Assembly: GCF_001612785.1 (NCBI RefSeq)
Contig: NZ_BDBC01000053.1
Span: 1 to 64,000, forward strand
Reading direction: 5' to 3'
DNA length: 64,000 bases
From: Nocardia beijingensis NBRC 16342
Lineage (GTDB): Bacteria > Actinomycetota > Actinomycetes > Mycobacteriales > Mycobacteriaceae
The number at the start of each line of letters is the position of its first letter. Position 1 is the first letter of the stretch. The notes beneath the pieces are model-generated. The model had not been told where the DNA came from, ran no database searches, and saw only the letters and a list, made by a program, of their open reading frames with translations. Of the stretch, positions 27,701 to 35,958 are shown piece by piece. The position numbers were made by a program, and so were the translations under genes.

Positions 27701-28206
27701 AGGTGGCGCGGGCCCTGAGGTTGCCGCGCCTGGCCACCCGCGTGGCCAACGAGCAGGTGCGGCTCGGCCTGACGGCCACCTACGTCACCGAACCGCCGGC
27801 CGGGGAAGGCGGCATCGCCACGATGGCCGCGGAGATGCGCGAGGATTCCGCGATCCGCATGCTGCTGCGTTCGGGAGCCGCCAAGAGAGCCGCCGCCGCT
27901 GCCGCGCGCGCCGGGCAGCTGCGGGATTCCATCGACGCCGATCGACGCCCGCGCGCCGCGGCCCAGGCGTCGCTGCTGCTGGCATCGTGCCTCGCCGCGT
28001 CGGGCAAGACCGAGGCGGCGAAGGACGAACTGGTCCCGGTCGTGATCCGGTACGCGGACGCGGGTCTCATCCGGCCGCTGCTGGACGAGGGACCGTGGAT
28101 CATGTCGCTGCTGCACAGCTTGAGCTACGACCTGCGCGAAGGCCACTGGGACGAGGAACGACCGATGATCCCGCCCGCGTTCCTGCACCGGTTGCTGGCC
28201 CGCTGA
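24784..28206 (+). CDS. pknK: PknK-like Ser/Thr kinase fused to a MalT-type ATPase
   Basis: A 1140-residue cytoplasmic signalling protein. Residues 27-285 are a Hanks kinase: GKGGFG (33-38), Lys55, HRD (149-151), DFG (169-171) and a Thr-rich activation loop near 181. Residues 340-620 form a STAND/MalT-like ATPase with Walker A APAGFGKST (369-377) and LVIDDWDRI. The remainder is helical-repeat material. M. tuberculosis PknK (1110 residues) has the same design and modulates growth and translation. There is no recognisable LuxR DNA-binding domain at the end. ATG start; a 280-base gap precedes it. Confidence 0.9.
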   Translation: MAGSDPFATQHDRPPGIERELEGAGLDDPEVIGKGGFGVVYRCRQRALNRSVAVKVLTARPDLEPENVERFLREQQAMGALSGHPNIVPILQVGTTRSGRPYLVMPYHARGSLENRIRREGFLPLPEAVAITVKLAGALETAHRAGILHRDIKPGNVLLTDYGEPQLTDFGIARVEGGFETTTGVVTGSPAFTAPEVLRSGVPSVASDVYGLGATLFAMITGHAAFERRSGEQIVAQFLRISADPLPDLRLDGIPDEVAAAIEASMAHNPADRPPSAAAFGEMLREFQRGNDMPVEQMTLPAGAQPAPEDLSTRPLTATARFPTPHPKTPPTPETKFRPAMSTRPLVQRERLINALQTEPRPRLAVIHAPAGFGKSTLAAQWAKRLADTEKVAVAWLNVDRDDNNVVWLLTHLIEAFNRVRPTLAPGLAPVLEEGDTTAARYVLTTLINAIDEGDERFALVIDDWDRITDPAAVDALLYLIEQGPRHLQIILTSRSLEGLPIGTLRVRHQLVEIDAAALRFDADEAQAFLTEQTGLTLADTESAELRDYTEGWAAALQLASLSLREHPDPASLIAHLSGRHHAIAEYLAENVLDTVEPELREVLLATSLPDRISGSLATALTGMPHGQSLLENLERRNLFLRRVDDSGEWFRYHHLFAEFLRQRLERDDPERVPELHCKAASWFGDHGMLSEAIDHALAADDGDMAVDLLEAKSRALVQDGQLATFLGLLAKLPPALAATRPMLQVGVAWTHVLLRRPTELHAALRLVRASLESDPAADPDLTLEADLIESVERAFGDHPEGLDAVVGKCLGRADTLGPWALCAAANLAAFSAISKFDYEGAREWNDWATPFYRKNRSTFTLMYSHCLVGIAAREQLDIATAEHSFRTAVEISTSSSGPRSYAARLAGALLGELLYERDQLAAAERLLDEAGRLGTEGGPVDLLMANYATGARIKALRGDLAAAARRLDEGAEVARALRLPRLATRVANEQVRLGLTATYVTEPPAGEGGIATMAAEMREDSAIRMLLRSGAAKRAAAAAARAGQLRDSIDADRRPRAAAQASLLLASCLAASGKTEAAKDELVPVVIRYADAGLIRPLLDEGPWIMSLLHSLSYDLREGHWDEERPMIPPAFLHRLLAR

Positions 28207-28301
28207 GAAACCATCGGCCTCCTGCGCTCACCCGCGGCGCTTCCTCGAACCCGCGAGCCGGTCATCACTCGGCCGCGACGGCAACGGCTCCCTTCCGCCG
28301 T

Positions 28302-29579
28302 TCACAACACCGGTTGCGGGCCGAGTGAGGTGTCGGTGTCCAGAATGTGCAGGACCCACCGTCCCTTGCCGTCGGCCTTCGCCCGGTAGAGGCCCGTGTC
28401 GGCCGCGTCGAGCAGCGACTCGGCGTCCGCGCCCGCGACCGCGGTGACCACCGCGCCGATGCTGATCGACATGCGTAGTCGCCGTTCACCGGCCGTGATC
28501 GGGTCTACCAGCGCCTCCAGCAGGCTGTTCGCCACCGTGGCCACCCGGTGATCGCTGGCAGGCGGTGGGATCAGCGCGACGAATTCGTCCCCGCCGATGC
28601 GGGCGACCAGACACCCGGTTCCGCGCACGCTGTCCTGCAGGCGTTCGGCGACCGCGGTCAAGATCTGGTCACCGGTGCCGTGGCCGTAGCGATCGTTGAT
28701 GTGCTTGAAGCGGTCGATGTCGACGAAACACAATCCCGCTCGATCTCCGTTGCGCGCGTCGGCGATCATCGCGTCGATCCGTTCGATGAGGTGCCGCCGG
28801 TTCGGCAGTCCGGTGAGCGGATCGTGCCGGGCCTGCCGATGCAGTTCCTCGCGCATCCGGTGCTGCTCGGTGACGTCCTCACCGACCGCGAGCAGGTAAT
28901 CGCTCTCCCCGTCCGCGCCCTTGACGAAGGTGATGGCGAACGACGCCCACCCGTAGCTGTCGTCGGCGCGCCGGATGCGCTGCTCCAGTTTCACCGTGCC
29001 CGCGCCGGCCGGGACCAGCTTCTCGTACACCAGCGTGCGGATCGCCTCGCGGTCGTTGGGGTGCGCGAAGTCGTAGACCGACACCCCGCGCAGGCTGTCC
29101 ACCGGGACCCCGATCATCTCGGCCAGACCCCGGTTGACGTCGAGCAACGTCCCGTCGGTGTCCCCGATGGCGATCGCGATCGCCGCGTTGTCGAACACTA
29201 CGCGGAACCGCGCGTCATCGGATCGGCGCGCGTCCTCGTGCGCGCGCGTCTGCGCTTCGTAGCCCTGACCGACCTCGGCGAGCAGCGCCGCCAGCCGTCG
29301 CCCGGCTTCCGGGGACGCCGCGTGTTCGGCCAATCCGTACAACACCTGGGCGGACGTGCTCGGCACGGCCGGGTCGGCCAAACCGGCGGAGGCCAGCGCC
29401 GCGCCGACGCGCCTGCCTACGCCCGCGTCGAAGGGCTCGGCTTCCAAACCGGAAGCCAGCTCCTCCACCATCCCGAGCAGCACGACGTCGGGGTCCGGTA
29501 CAGACGCGGACCCACCGGCGACGGCCTGCAGAGCGCGCCACCACAAGTTCGCCATCCTGGCGAGTTCGATCTGTTCCAC
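28302..29579 (-). CDS. Diguanylate cyclase with PAS sensor
   Basis: About 425 residues. An N-terminal helical region (to ~115) is followed by a PAS/PAC unit (RFRVVFDNAAIAIAIGDTDG to YLLAVGEDVTEQ) and a C-terminal GGDEF domain with HDPLTGLPNRRHLIERI and the intact active site RIGGDEFVALI. It should make cyclic di-GMP. No transmembrane helix, so it senses an intracellular signal through PAS. The GTG at 29579 follows GAGGGGG; an in-frame upstream start at 29636 lacks a ribosome site. No EAL domain lies nearby. Confidence 0.92.
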   Translation of the reverse strand: MEQIELARMANLWWRALQAVAGGSASVPDPDVVLLGMVEELASGLEAEPFDAGVGRRVGAALASAGLADPAVPSTSAQVLYGLAEHAASPEAGRRLAALLAEVGQGYEAQTRAHEDARRSDDARFRVVFDNAAIAIAIGDTDGTLLDVNRGLAEMIGVPVDSLRGVSVYDFAHPNDREAIRTLVYEKLVPAGAGTVKLEQRIRRADDSYGWASFAITFVKGADGESDYLLAVGEDVTEQHRMREELHRQARHDPLTGLPNRRHLIERIDAMIADARNGDRAGLCFVDIDRFKHINDRYGHGTGDQILTAVAERLQDSVRGTGCLVARIGGDEFVALIPPPASDHRVATVANSLLEALVDPITAGERRLRMSISIGAVVTAVAGADAESLLDAADTGLYRAKADGKGRWVLHILDTDTSLGPQPVL

Positions 29580-29696
29580 CGCAACCCCCTCACCATTCAG
29601 GCCGGAGATAGCCCCCGACGCATCGTATCCACACAAGTTCGAGACCGTCGAGTACTGCCGCCTGGAAGCATTCCCAGGAATGGTGAGGTGGGGGCG

Positions 29697-30809
29697 TTAC
29701 TGCAACCCGTTCTCGCGGAAGATCGACGCCCCCTTGTACCGCAGCGTCTTCACCTGCCAGACCCAGGTCGCCTGCACACAGGCGACCAGATCGGCGATGT
29801 GGGTGGCGACGGTGGCCGCGAGGGCGGCGTCCTCCGCCGCCAGGCGGTCGCATCGTTCGGTGGCTGCCGCGCACAGTTCCCGGAACTCGTTCAGGCGCGC
29901 GCGCACGATGTCGGTGGCGCCCCGCACGGCGTCCGCCAGCGACCATCCGGGATGGTTCAGCAGCAGCGCCGGAATCAAGTTGAAGTCGGCCAGATCGACG
30001 ATGCACTCCTTCTCGAAGGAGAACACGTCGTTCATCAGCGCGCCGATCTCCACGGTCAGCACCCGCAGCCGCAGCAGGTCTCCCGCCAGTCCCGTCCGCC
30101 GGATCCGCTCCCAAGGCAGGTAGTCGTCCCGGCCGAACTCGCACAGCGCGATCGCCGGATACATGCCCGAGACCTGGGCCCGCAGATCGATGTACTCCGC
30201 GACGCTGAGCAACCCGCCGCGAGCGCGGGCGTTCTGGTCCTGGATCGCGGGCCGCAGGTGCTCGACGGTGGATTCGACGAATCGGTCGAGCCAGTCCGCG
30301 TCGGCGCGGGCGGACAGCATCCCGAGGAACGCCGAGGTCGATGTCTCCAGCGGGGTGGCGTCTTGCGGCGTCGTCCGGGTGCGCAGCAGCACGCACAACC
30401 GGTCGATCGCCACCCGCGCCTGCCGCTGTTCCTCGTCGCCGAGGTGCCCGAACTTCTCCCGTCCCACGGTGTCGTTGAGCCAGAACAGGATGGCGTTGTA
30501 CAGGCCGATGATCGTCATCCGTTCGGCGCTGACGGCGCCGGGGTGCAGATAGGGCGTCATGCTGTTGTAGTGCGGGCCCGCGGGCTCGAGCCAGATGCCG
30601 TGCTCGCGGCAGAAGCGTTCCACCTCCGCACAGGCTTGCTCCCCGAACCGGCTGGGCCGGAAGTCGCGGCAGTAATCGACGATGTCCCAATCGGGTGTGC
30701 CGAACATCGCGCGCAACGACCACTGCCGCCCGGTCCGCAGCAACGTCTCGTGTTGCGCGCGCATGTCCAGGATTTCCCGCTCGAGTGCCGATGTGTACTC
30801 ACTGACCAC
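29697..30809 (-). CDS. Class I terpene synthase
   Basis: A 370-residue terpene cyclase of the bacterial sesquiterpene/monoterpene type. The NSE metal motif is intact: LMNDVFSFEKECI (NDxxSxxKE, residues 260-268). The first aspartate-rich motif is atypical: WLNDTVGRE (112-118) with Asn before Asp instead of DDxxD/E. GTG start at 30809 follows GGGAGGGAG. No prenyltransferase or P450 is adjacent, so farnesyl diphosphate would come from core metabolism. The product cannot be predicted. Confidence 0.88.
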   Translation of the reverse strand: MVSEYTSALEREILDMRAQHETLLRTGRQWSLRAMFGTPDWDIVDYCRDFRPSRFGEQACAEVERFCREHGIWLEPAGPHYNSMTPYLHPGAVSAERMTIIGLYNAILFWLNDTVGREKFGHLGDEEQRQARVAIDRLCVLLRTRTTPQDATPLETSTSAFLGMLSARADADWLDRFVESTVEHLRPAIQDQNARARGGLLSVAEYIDLRAQVSGMYPAIALCEFGRDDYLPWERIRRTGLAGDLLRLRVLTVEIGALMNDVFSFEKECIVDLADFNLIPALLLNHPGWSLADAVRGATDIVRARLNEFRELCAAATERCDRLAAEDAALAATVATHIADLVACVQATWVWQVKTLRYKGASIFRENGLQ

Positions 30810-31092
30810 AACGACTCCCTCCCACTATGGTTACTTCTAATGAATTGTCTCCGACTTATCGGTAGTGGGACCGGTCGAAGGGCGAAGATCACGCAACCCC
30901 CGCGTCGTGGATGACGTTGGCGCACCGGGCATTCGACGGCGACGCTGCGGCAAACCGGGAGTACGCTCCGCGGCGCGCGGCGCCATGGCACACGGAGGCA
31001 ATCGGCCGGTTCAGGACACGACAGGGCGCCGCCGCGCCGATGTCACCTGACGCGCGCGGCCGCCTATCGGATATCGGTCACCGGCGCGGCGC

Positions 31093-31788
31093 TCACTTCG
31101 TCGCCAGGACGTCGTGCATGGTCAGCAGCAGGTGATCGAAGCGTGCCCGTTGCGCCGTAGGGCCGCCGCCCATCGCGGGCACCTCGCCGACCAATTGGCG
31201 CGCCAGCGTCCGCAACTTGATGTTGGTTTCCTGGGAGCGCCATTGCAGCACCCGGAACGCCTGCTCGGCGTTGATGCCGTAGACGACCATGAGCACGCCC
31301 TTGGCCTGCTCGATCACCGCCCGCGATTCCACCAGTTCGGGCAGTGTGTCGTCGAGGATCTCCTGCCGGTTCTCCTCCAGCGTCCCGGATACGTCGATGA
31401 AGTAGCCCGCGGTGCCGATCACCAGTTCCCGGTCGTCGAGCATGCGATCGGCGACGACGATGACGTGATGGGTGCGCCCGGCGGTGTCGATGACGCGGTG
31501 GCGTCCGCAGAACGGCTCACCGGTGTGCACGGCGGTGGCGATGGACTCGGCGACCAGCGCGCGGTCGTCGGGATGCTTGTGCGCCAGCAACAGCTCGGTG
31601 CTGGGTCGCGTGCTCCCGTCGGTGTAGCCGTAGATCGCGGCGGCTCCGTCCGACCATTCCCATCGTTGATCCTCGAACCAGAAGCGGAAGCTACCCACGC
31701 TCTGCGGCGTGCCCGCGATGACGCTCTCTACCGCGGAGGCGCTTCTCAGCGCGAGGTCGTCCATCCTCGTCACGCGGCCATTATCCAT
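31093..31788 (-). CDS. PAS-ANTAR domain regulator
   Basis: About 231 residues. A PAS-like domain (FRFWFEDQRWEWSDGAAAIYGY to IVVADRMLDDRELVIGTAGYFIDV) is followed by an ANTAR RNA-binding domain (SRAVIEQAKGVLMVVYGINAEQAF with VLQWRSQETNIKLRTLARQLV). ANTAR proteins bind paired hairpins in nascent RNA and prevent transcription termination. I use the ATG at 31788; a second at 31764 is possible. It sits among signalling genes (kinase, GGDEF), but no target hairpin was identified. Confidence 0.88.
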   Translation of the reverse strand: MDNGRVTRMDDLALRSASAVESVIAGTPQSVGSFRFWFEDQRWEWSDGAAAIYGYTDGSTRPSTELLLAHKHPDDRALVAESIATAVHTGEPFCGRHRVIDTAGRTHHVIVVADRMLDDRELVIGTAGYFIDVSGTLEENRQEILDDTLPELVESRAVIEQAKGVLMVVYGINAEQAFRVLQWRSQETNIKLRTLARQLVGEVPAMGGGPTAQRARFDHLLLTMHDVLATK

Positions 31789-32293
31789 CGGCGTCCCGAG
31801 GCGACGGTCGGGAACACGAGATGAAACCAAATTGTGGCAAACTCTTGGCATACTTCAAAAAGTGGCCTCTACCTTGACATCACCCCTTCATTGCATATGC
31901 ATGAATATGCTGGCAATTAATCCGCAATAGATCAGTAGCCCGCGGTCGACGCCATCCTCGAGGACCATCGCAAGCCGGAATCCACGTCGGACGCGGGAGG
32001 CCGAGGTCGGCGCGACGGCCGGGCGCGATCGCGTTCCCGCCACCCGGAAAGCGACTCCGCGCAGTTCGGGGGGTCTCCGGACACCCGCACAACCGAGCAG
32101 TCGGTCCGCTTCACCCCGCGCTACCACCCCCGGCCGCAACCGGGCGCGAAAACACCGACCATAACGTGCATCACGGGAGGTAGTCTCTGTTGCTGTGCCC
32201 ACACCAGGCACAGATCCGCTGCACGCAGGCCGCATTCGAGGGCGAACGTCATAACACGTTCCAGCAAGTGCGCAGACCGAAGGGGTTGGACTG
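31789..32293. other. Long intergenic region, partly AT-rich
   Basis: About 500 bases between divergent regulators. The segment 31800-31925 is clearly AT-richer than its surroundings and holds a possible plus-strand promoter: TTGACA (31874-31879), 16 bases, TATGCA (31896-31901). The rest is GC-rich with no supported gene. A leader or small RNA is possible but unproven. Confidence 0.4.
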
Positions 32294-33163
32294 ATGGCAG
32301 GCAAGCGCACCGTACTGACCGTCCGGTTGCGGCGGCTGGCGGCGATGCTGCACGAGATGCGCGAGAACGCCCAGCTCAGCAAGGAAGAGGTCAGCGCGAA
32401 GACCGGGATCAACGTCACCACGCTGTACCGGATCGAGACCGCGCAGGCGCGACCGCAACGGCGCACGCTGATGGCGATGCTCGACCTCTACCGCATCGGG
32501 GAGGAACAGCGCGAGGACGCACTGGAACTGCTGTCCGACGCGCTGAAGCCCGGCATGTCGCGCGCCTACGAGGGCAGCGTGTCGGAGGTCTACGCCGCCT
32601 ACATCAATTTCGAGTCCGAGGCGTTGTCCGCCCGGCACTACCAAACGTCCTTCATCCCAGGCCTTTTGCAGACCTACGAGTACGCGACCGCCGTGATCGA
32701 CACCTCGATGCCCAAGCTGGAGGCGTCGGTCATGGAGAGCAGGGCCAAAGCGAGGATGGATCGCGCCGTCAACCTGACCAAAGAGGACCCGCTGGAACTG
32801 TGGGTCGTCCTGGACGAAGCGGCCATCCGCCGTACCGTCGGCGGGCCCGCGGTGATGCGGGGACAGCTCGAGCGACTGCTGCAAGAGATCAAGCGGAAGA
32901 ACGTGATCCTGCAGATCCTGCCGTTCGACGCGGGCGCGCACCCCGGCATGGCGGGCTCGTTCACCTTGCTGGACTTCCCCGACCCCGCCGATCCGGAACT
33001 GGTCTACGTGGAGGGCATGGCGGGCGACGAGCTGATCGAGGGCCACAACGAGATCCGGCGGTTCGGCGTGATCTTCGATCAGCTGCGCGCCATGGCGCTG
33101 AGCCCGCGCGATTCTGCGGTCATGATCGGGGAGGCCGTGCGCGCGATGGACCGGGAGGACTAG
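32294..33163 (+). CDS. XRE-family regulator with DUF5753 (Scr1-like)
   Basis: A 289-residue regulator. Residues 10-65 form a helix-turn-helix (LRRLAAMLHEMRENAQLSKEEVSAKTGINVTTLYRIE); the remainder is the DUF5753 domain, with the recurring YQTSFIPGLLQTYEYA and VVLDEAAIRRTVGGPAVMRGQLERLL. Such proteins usually pair with a DUF397 protein; none is adjacent here, so it is an orphan. ATG at 32294 after AAGGGG. A second member lies at 45967, with its DUF397 partner. Confidence 0.9.
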   Translation: MAGKRTVLTVRLRRLAAMLHEMRENAQLSKEEVSAKTGINVTTLYRIETAQARPQRRTLMAMLDLYRIGEEQREDALELLSDALKPGMSRAYEGSVSEVYAAYINFESEALSARHYQTSFIPGLLQTYEYATAVIDTSMPKLEASVMESRAKARMDRAVNLTKEDPLELWVVLDEAAIRRTVGGPAVMRGQLERLLQEIKRKNVILQILPFDAGAHPGMAGSFTLLDFPDPADPELVYVEGMAGDELIEGHNEIRRFGVIFDQLRAMALSPRDSAVMIGEAVRAMDRED

Positions 33164-33265
33164 CAGCCCGGCTCGCCCCGGTGAACACCAGGCGAAATAC
33201 CGCGCAGTGCCCGACTATTCCGCGCCGGAATGGGTACCCTCGCCCTACTGCCGAGGGGAGGACGC

Positions 33266-34654
33266 ATGGCCGAAGTCACTGTGGATCCGACATCCGATTC
33301 CGGGCCCGAACTCAAACGGGTGATGGGGCCGGGGTTGCTCCTGCTGTTCGTCGTCGGCGACATCCTCGGCACCGGTATCTACGCACTCACCGGCAAGGTG
33401 GCCAACGAAGTCGGCGGGGCGGTCTGGGTGCCGTTCCTGGTGGCGTTCCTGGTCGCCCTCATCACCGGGTTCAGCTATCTCGAGCTGGTCACCAAGTACC
33501 CGCACGCCGCGGGCGCCGCCCTGTACACGCACAAAGCGTTCGGCATCCATTTCCTCACGTTCATGGTCGCCTTCGCGGTGATGAGTTCCGGCATCACCTC
33601 CGCTGCCACGGCCTCACGGGCGTTCGCGGCCAACTTCGCCGAGGCCTTCGATCTCGATCTCGGCGGCGGCACGGCGGTGACGCTGATCGCGCTGGTGTTC
33701 ATGGCGGTGGTGGCGGCGGTCAACCTGCGCGGGGTGAGCGAGGGCGTGAAACTCAACGTGGTGCTCACCTGTGTGGAGCTGACCGGTCTGCTGATCGTCA
33801 TCGGGATCGGCTGCTGGGCGCTCGGCGTCGGTGACGGCGACTTCTCCCGCATCGTCGAATTCGACACCGGGGAGCGCAACGCGGTGGGCGGCGTCATCGT
33901 GGCCACCACGCTCGCGTTCTACGCGATGGTCGGTTTCGAGGACTCGGTGAACATGGCCGAGGAATGCAAGGAACCCACCCGGATCTTCCCGAAAGTGCTG
34001 CTCGCCGGACTGATCATCACCGGCATGATCTATGTGCTCGTGTCGATCAGCGCCGTCGCGCTCGTGCCGGCCGACCAGCTCGGCGAGGGCGACACCCCGC
34101 TGCTGAAGGTGGTCGAGGCAGGCGCGCCGAGCTTCCCGACCCACATCTTCGCCTATATCACCATGTTCGCCGTCGCCAATTCGGCGCTGATCAACATGCT
34201 GATGGCCAGCAGGCTGATCTACGGCATGGCCCGCCAAGGCGTGCTGCCCCGGCCGTTCGGCCGCGTGCACCAGCGCCGCAGGACGCCGTACACCGCCATC
34301 GTCTTCACCACACTGCTCGCGCTCGGTTTGATCCTGTTCGTCGGCGAGGTGCCCGAGCTCGGCGGCACCACGGCATTGCTGTTGCTCGCGGTGTTCACGG
34401 TGGTCAACGTCGCCGTGCTGGTGCTGCGCCGAGACCCGGTGCCGCACAAGCACTTCAAGACCCCGACGCCGCTGCCCGTGGTGGGCGCGCTCAGCTGTGG
34501 CTTTCTCGTCACACCGTTCACCGACCGCAATCCGGCGCAGTACGCCATCGCCGGTGTGCTGCTGGCCATCGGAATCGCGTTGTGGGGCTTGAACTACCTG
34601 GCCATCCGGGCCATGCGGGCACAACCCCTGGACAGCGGGCCCGCCGCGGAGTGA
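33266..34654 (+). CDS. APC-family amino acid permease
   Basis: A 462-residue transporter with 12-14 hydrophobic segments. The first helix (MGPGLLLLFVVGDILGTGIYALTG) has the consensus G-[ST]-G-I-[YF] unwound site of APC transporters, and YAMVGFEDSVNMAEECKEPTRIFP is the family helix-6 signature. It imports amino acids or amines by proton symport. The ATG at 33266 follows GAGGGGAGG, so I prefer it to the ATG at 33230. Substrate not predictable. Confidence 0.92.
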   Translation: MAEVTVDPTSDSGPELKRVMGPGLLLLFVVGDILGTGIYALTGKVANEVGGAVWVPFLVAFLVALITGFSYLELVTKYPHAAGAALYTHKAFGIHFLTFMVAFAVMSSGITSAATASRAFAANFAEAFDLDLGGGTAVTLIALVFMAVVAAVNLRGVSEGVKLNVVLTCVELTGLLIVIGIGCWALGVGDGDFSRIVEFDTGERNAVGGVIVATTLAFYAMVGFEDSVNMAEECKEPTRIFPKVLLAGLIITGMIYVLVSISAVALVPADQLGEGDTPLLKVVEAGAPSFPTHIFAYITMFAVANSALINMLMASRLIYGMARQGVLPRPFGRVHQRRRTPYTAIVFTTLLALGLILFVGEVPELGGTTALLLLAVFTVVNVAVLVLRRDPVPHKHFKTPTPLPVVGALSCGFLVTPFTDRNPAQYAIAGVLLAIGIALWGLNYLAIRAMRAQPLDSGPAAE

Positions 34655-34747
34655 CCGATCGCGTTGCGCGGCCACCGATCACCTTGCACCGGTATGCCCG
34701 GATTCCGCGGATGACTAGTCGCCGACCGATAGGTAAGGTGGGCGCCG

Positions 34748-35245
34748 ATGACCAGCATGGAAGCTCGTTTCGGGGATGCCACCCGGACCGTGCCCCTCCC
34801 GAACCCGTGGAACCTGACCGCCTATCTTGCCGCGGTGGCCGCCCATCGTGGACGCTCGATCAGCCTGCACCCGGTGCCCAAGGCGATGTTGGCCGACACG
34901 GGTTGCGGCGGAGGGGGCCTGTGGGTGGCACGCAAGCACGACGACATCATCGTCTACGACGCCGCGGCGACCGGCCGCAACGCCGACCACGTCATCCTGC
35001 ACGAGGTCGGCCACATGCTCTTGGGTCACGACAAGGACCACGAGCGCGGCGATCCGTTGCCGCCCTCGTTGGCCGTGGTCCTGCCGTCGATCTCGCCGCG
35101 CTCGATCGAACATGTGCTCGGCCGTGCCGAGTTCGGTGCCGATCGGGAGCGGGAGGCCGAGGTCTTCGCCGACATGACCATGGTGTACTCGACCCTGCCG
35201 CGCCGGCGCAGGCGCTCGTTCCGGCTGTTCGGGCTGGGCAGATAG
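34748..35245 (+). CDS. Small HExxH metalloprotease-like protein (ImmA/IrrE type)
   Basis: A 165-residue protein with the zinc motif VILHEVGHMLLGHDKDH and a downstream glutamate-rich FGADREREAEVFADMTMVYSTL, the arrangement of ImmA/IrrE-like peptidases. These usually cleave an adjacent HTH repressor. The nearest XRE regulator (32294) is separated by the permease. The C-terminus is strongly basic (PRRRRRSFRLFGLGR). An ATG three codons later is an alternative start. Target unknown. Confidence 0.78.
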   Translation: MTSMEARFGDATRTVPLPNPWNLTAYLAAVAAHRGRSISLHPVPKAMLADTGCGGGGLWVARKHDDIIVYDAAATGRNADHVILHEVGHMLLGHDKDHERGDPLPPSLAVVLPSISPRSIEHVLGRAEFGADREREAEVFADMTMVYSTLPRRRRRSFRLFGLGR

Positions 35246-35698
35246 CTACCAGCGGTCGTAGCGCCCCTCCGGTAGTCGTCTCTCCCCGGCACGCAGGTCG
35301 TCGATGAGATCCTGATAGCCGTCGGCCAATTCGTCGATGCGGACCCACGCGTCGTAGAAGACCGACTCCGGCGCGTGCGCCAGCGCCACGAAGGCCTGGG
35401 CGGCCAGCACGGCCAGCCGGTCCACGACGTCGCCGACGGTCTCGGTGTGTTCGGGCGCGGCGGGCGGCGGGATCGGCGTCGCCAAGGTGACCCAGCGGTC
35501 GATGCCGCGCACGAGTTGCGCTCGGCGGCGGTCGAGTTTGTCGCACCGGCTCGCGGGAGTCCGCTCACGTGTCTGGTGCAGCTGAGCCAGCTCGCCGGCC
35601 GCCTCCAGCATCGGATGATCCATGTGCGGCAAGCCGCGGAAGGCCGCCAGCAGGAGTTCTTTGCCCGGAATCACCCGGGCCTCGGACACCTGTTCCAT
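35246..35698 (-). CDS. DUF4254-like protein, paralogue 2
   Basis: About 150 residues, paralogous to 22306 and 44830. Shared landmarks: PGKELLLAAFRG, ELAQLHQTRER, LDRRRAQLVRGIDRWV, TETVGDVVDRLAVLAAQAFVAL, and a C-terminal IDELADGYQDLIDDLRAGERRLPEG. The start is uncertain: ATG at 35698 (GGGGG upstream), ATG at 35713, or GTG codons further in. Its stop meets the end of the convergent metallopeptidase gene without a gap. Function unknown. Confidence 0.7.
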   Translation of the reverse strand: MEQVSEARVIPGKELLLAAFRGLPHMDHPMLEAAGELAQLHQTRERTPASRCDKLDRRRAQLVRGIDRWVTLATPIPPPAAPEHTETVGDVVDRLAVLAAQAFVALAHAPESVFYDAWVRIDELADGYQDLIDDLRAGERRLPEGRYDRW

Positions 35699-35958
35699 TC
35701 TCGGGACCCCCATCTCGACCAGGGTGGACGCGTCGCGATCACGTCCTCGATGCCTTGCCTCGCCGGTGTCCCGGCACTGCCCGAACATCCACATCTGCCC
35801 AGCGTGACCGAGAGTGGCCCGGCCCGCGTCGAATTCGGCCACTTCCGCCACCGCGACACGCCCATTGACCGATTTATCCGGTAGCACGTCGTTCCCAGAA
35901 CATTGGCAAACATTCAGTGACCTTGCACTTTTCGACGATAGAGCCGTCTCTCCTGGGA

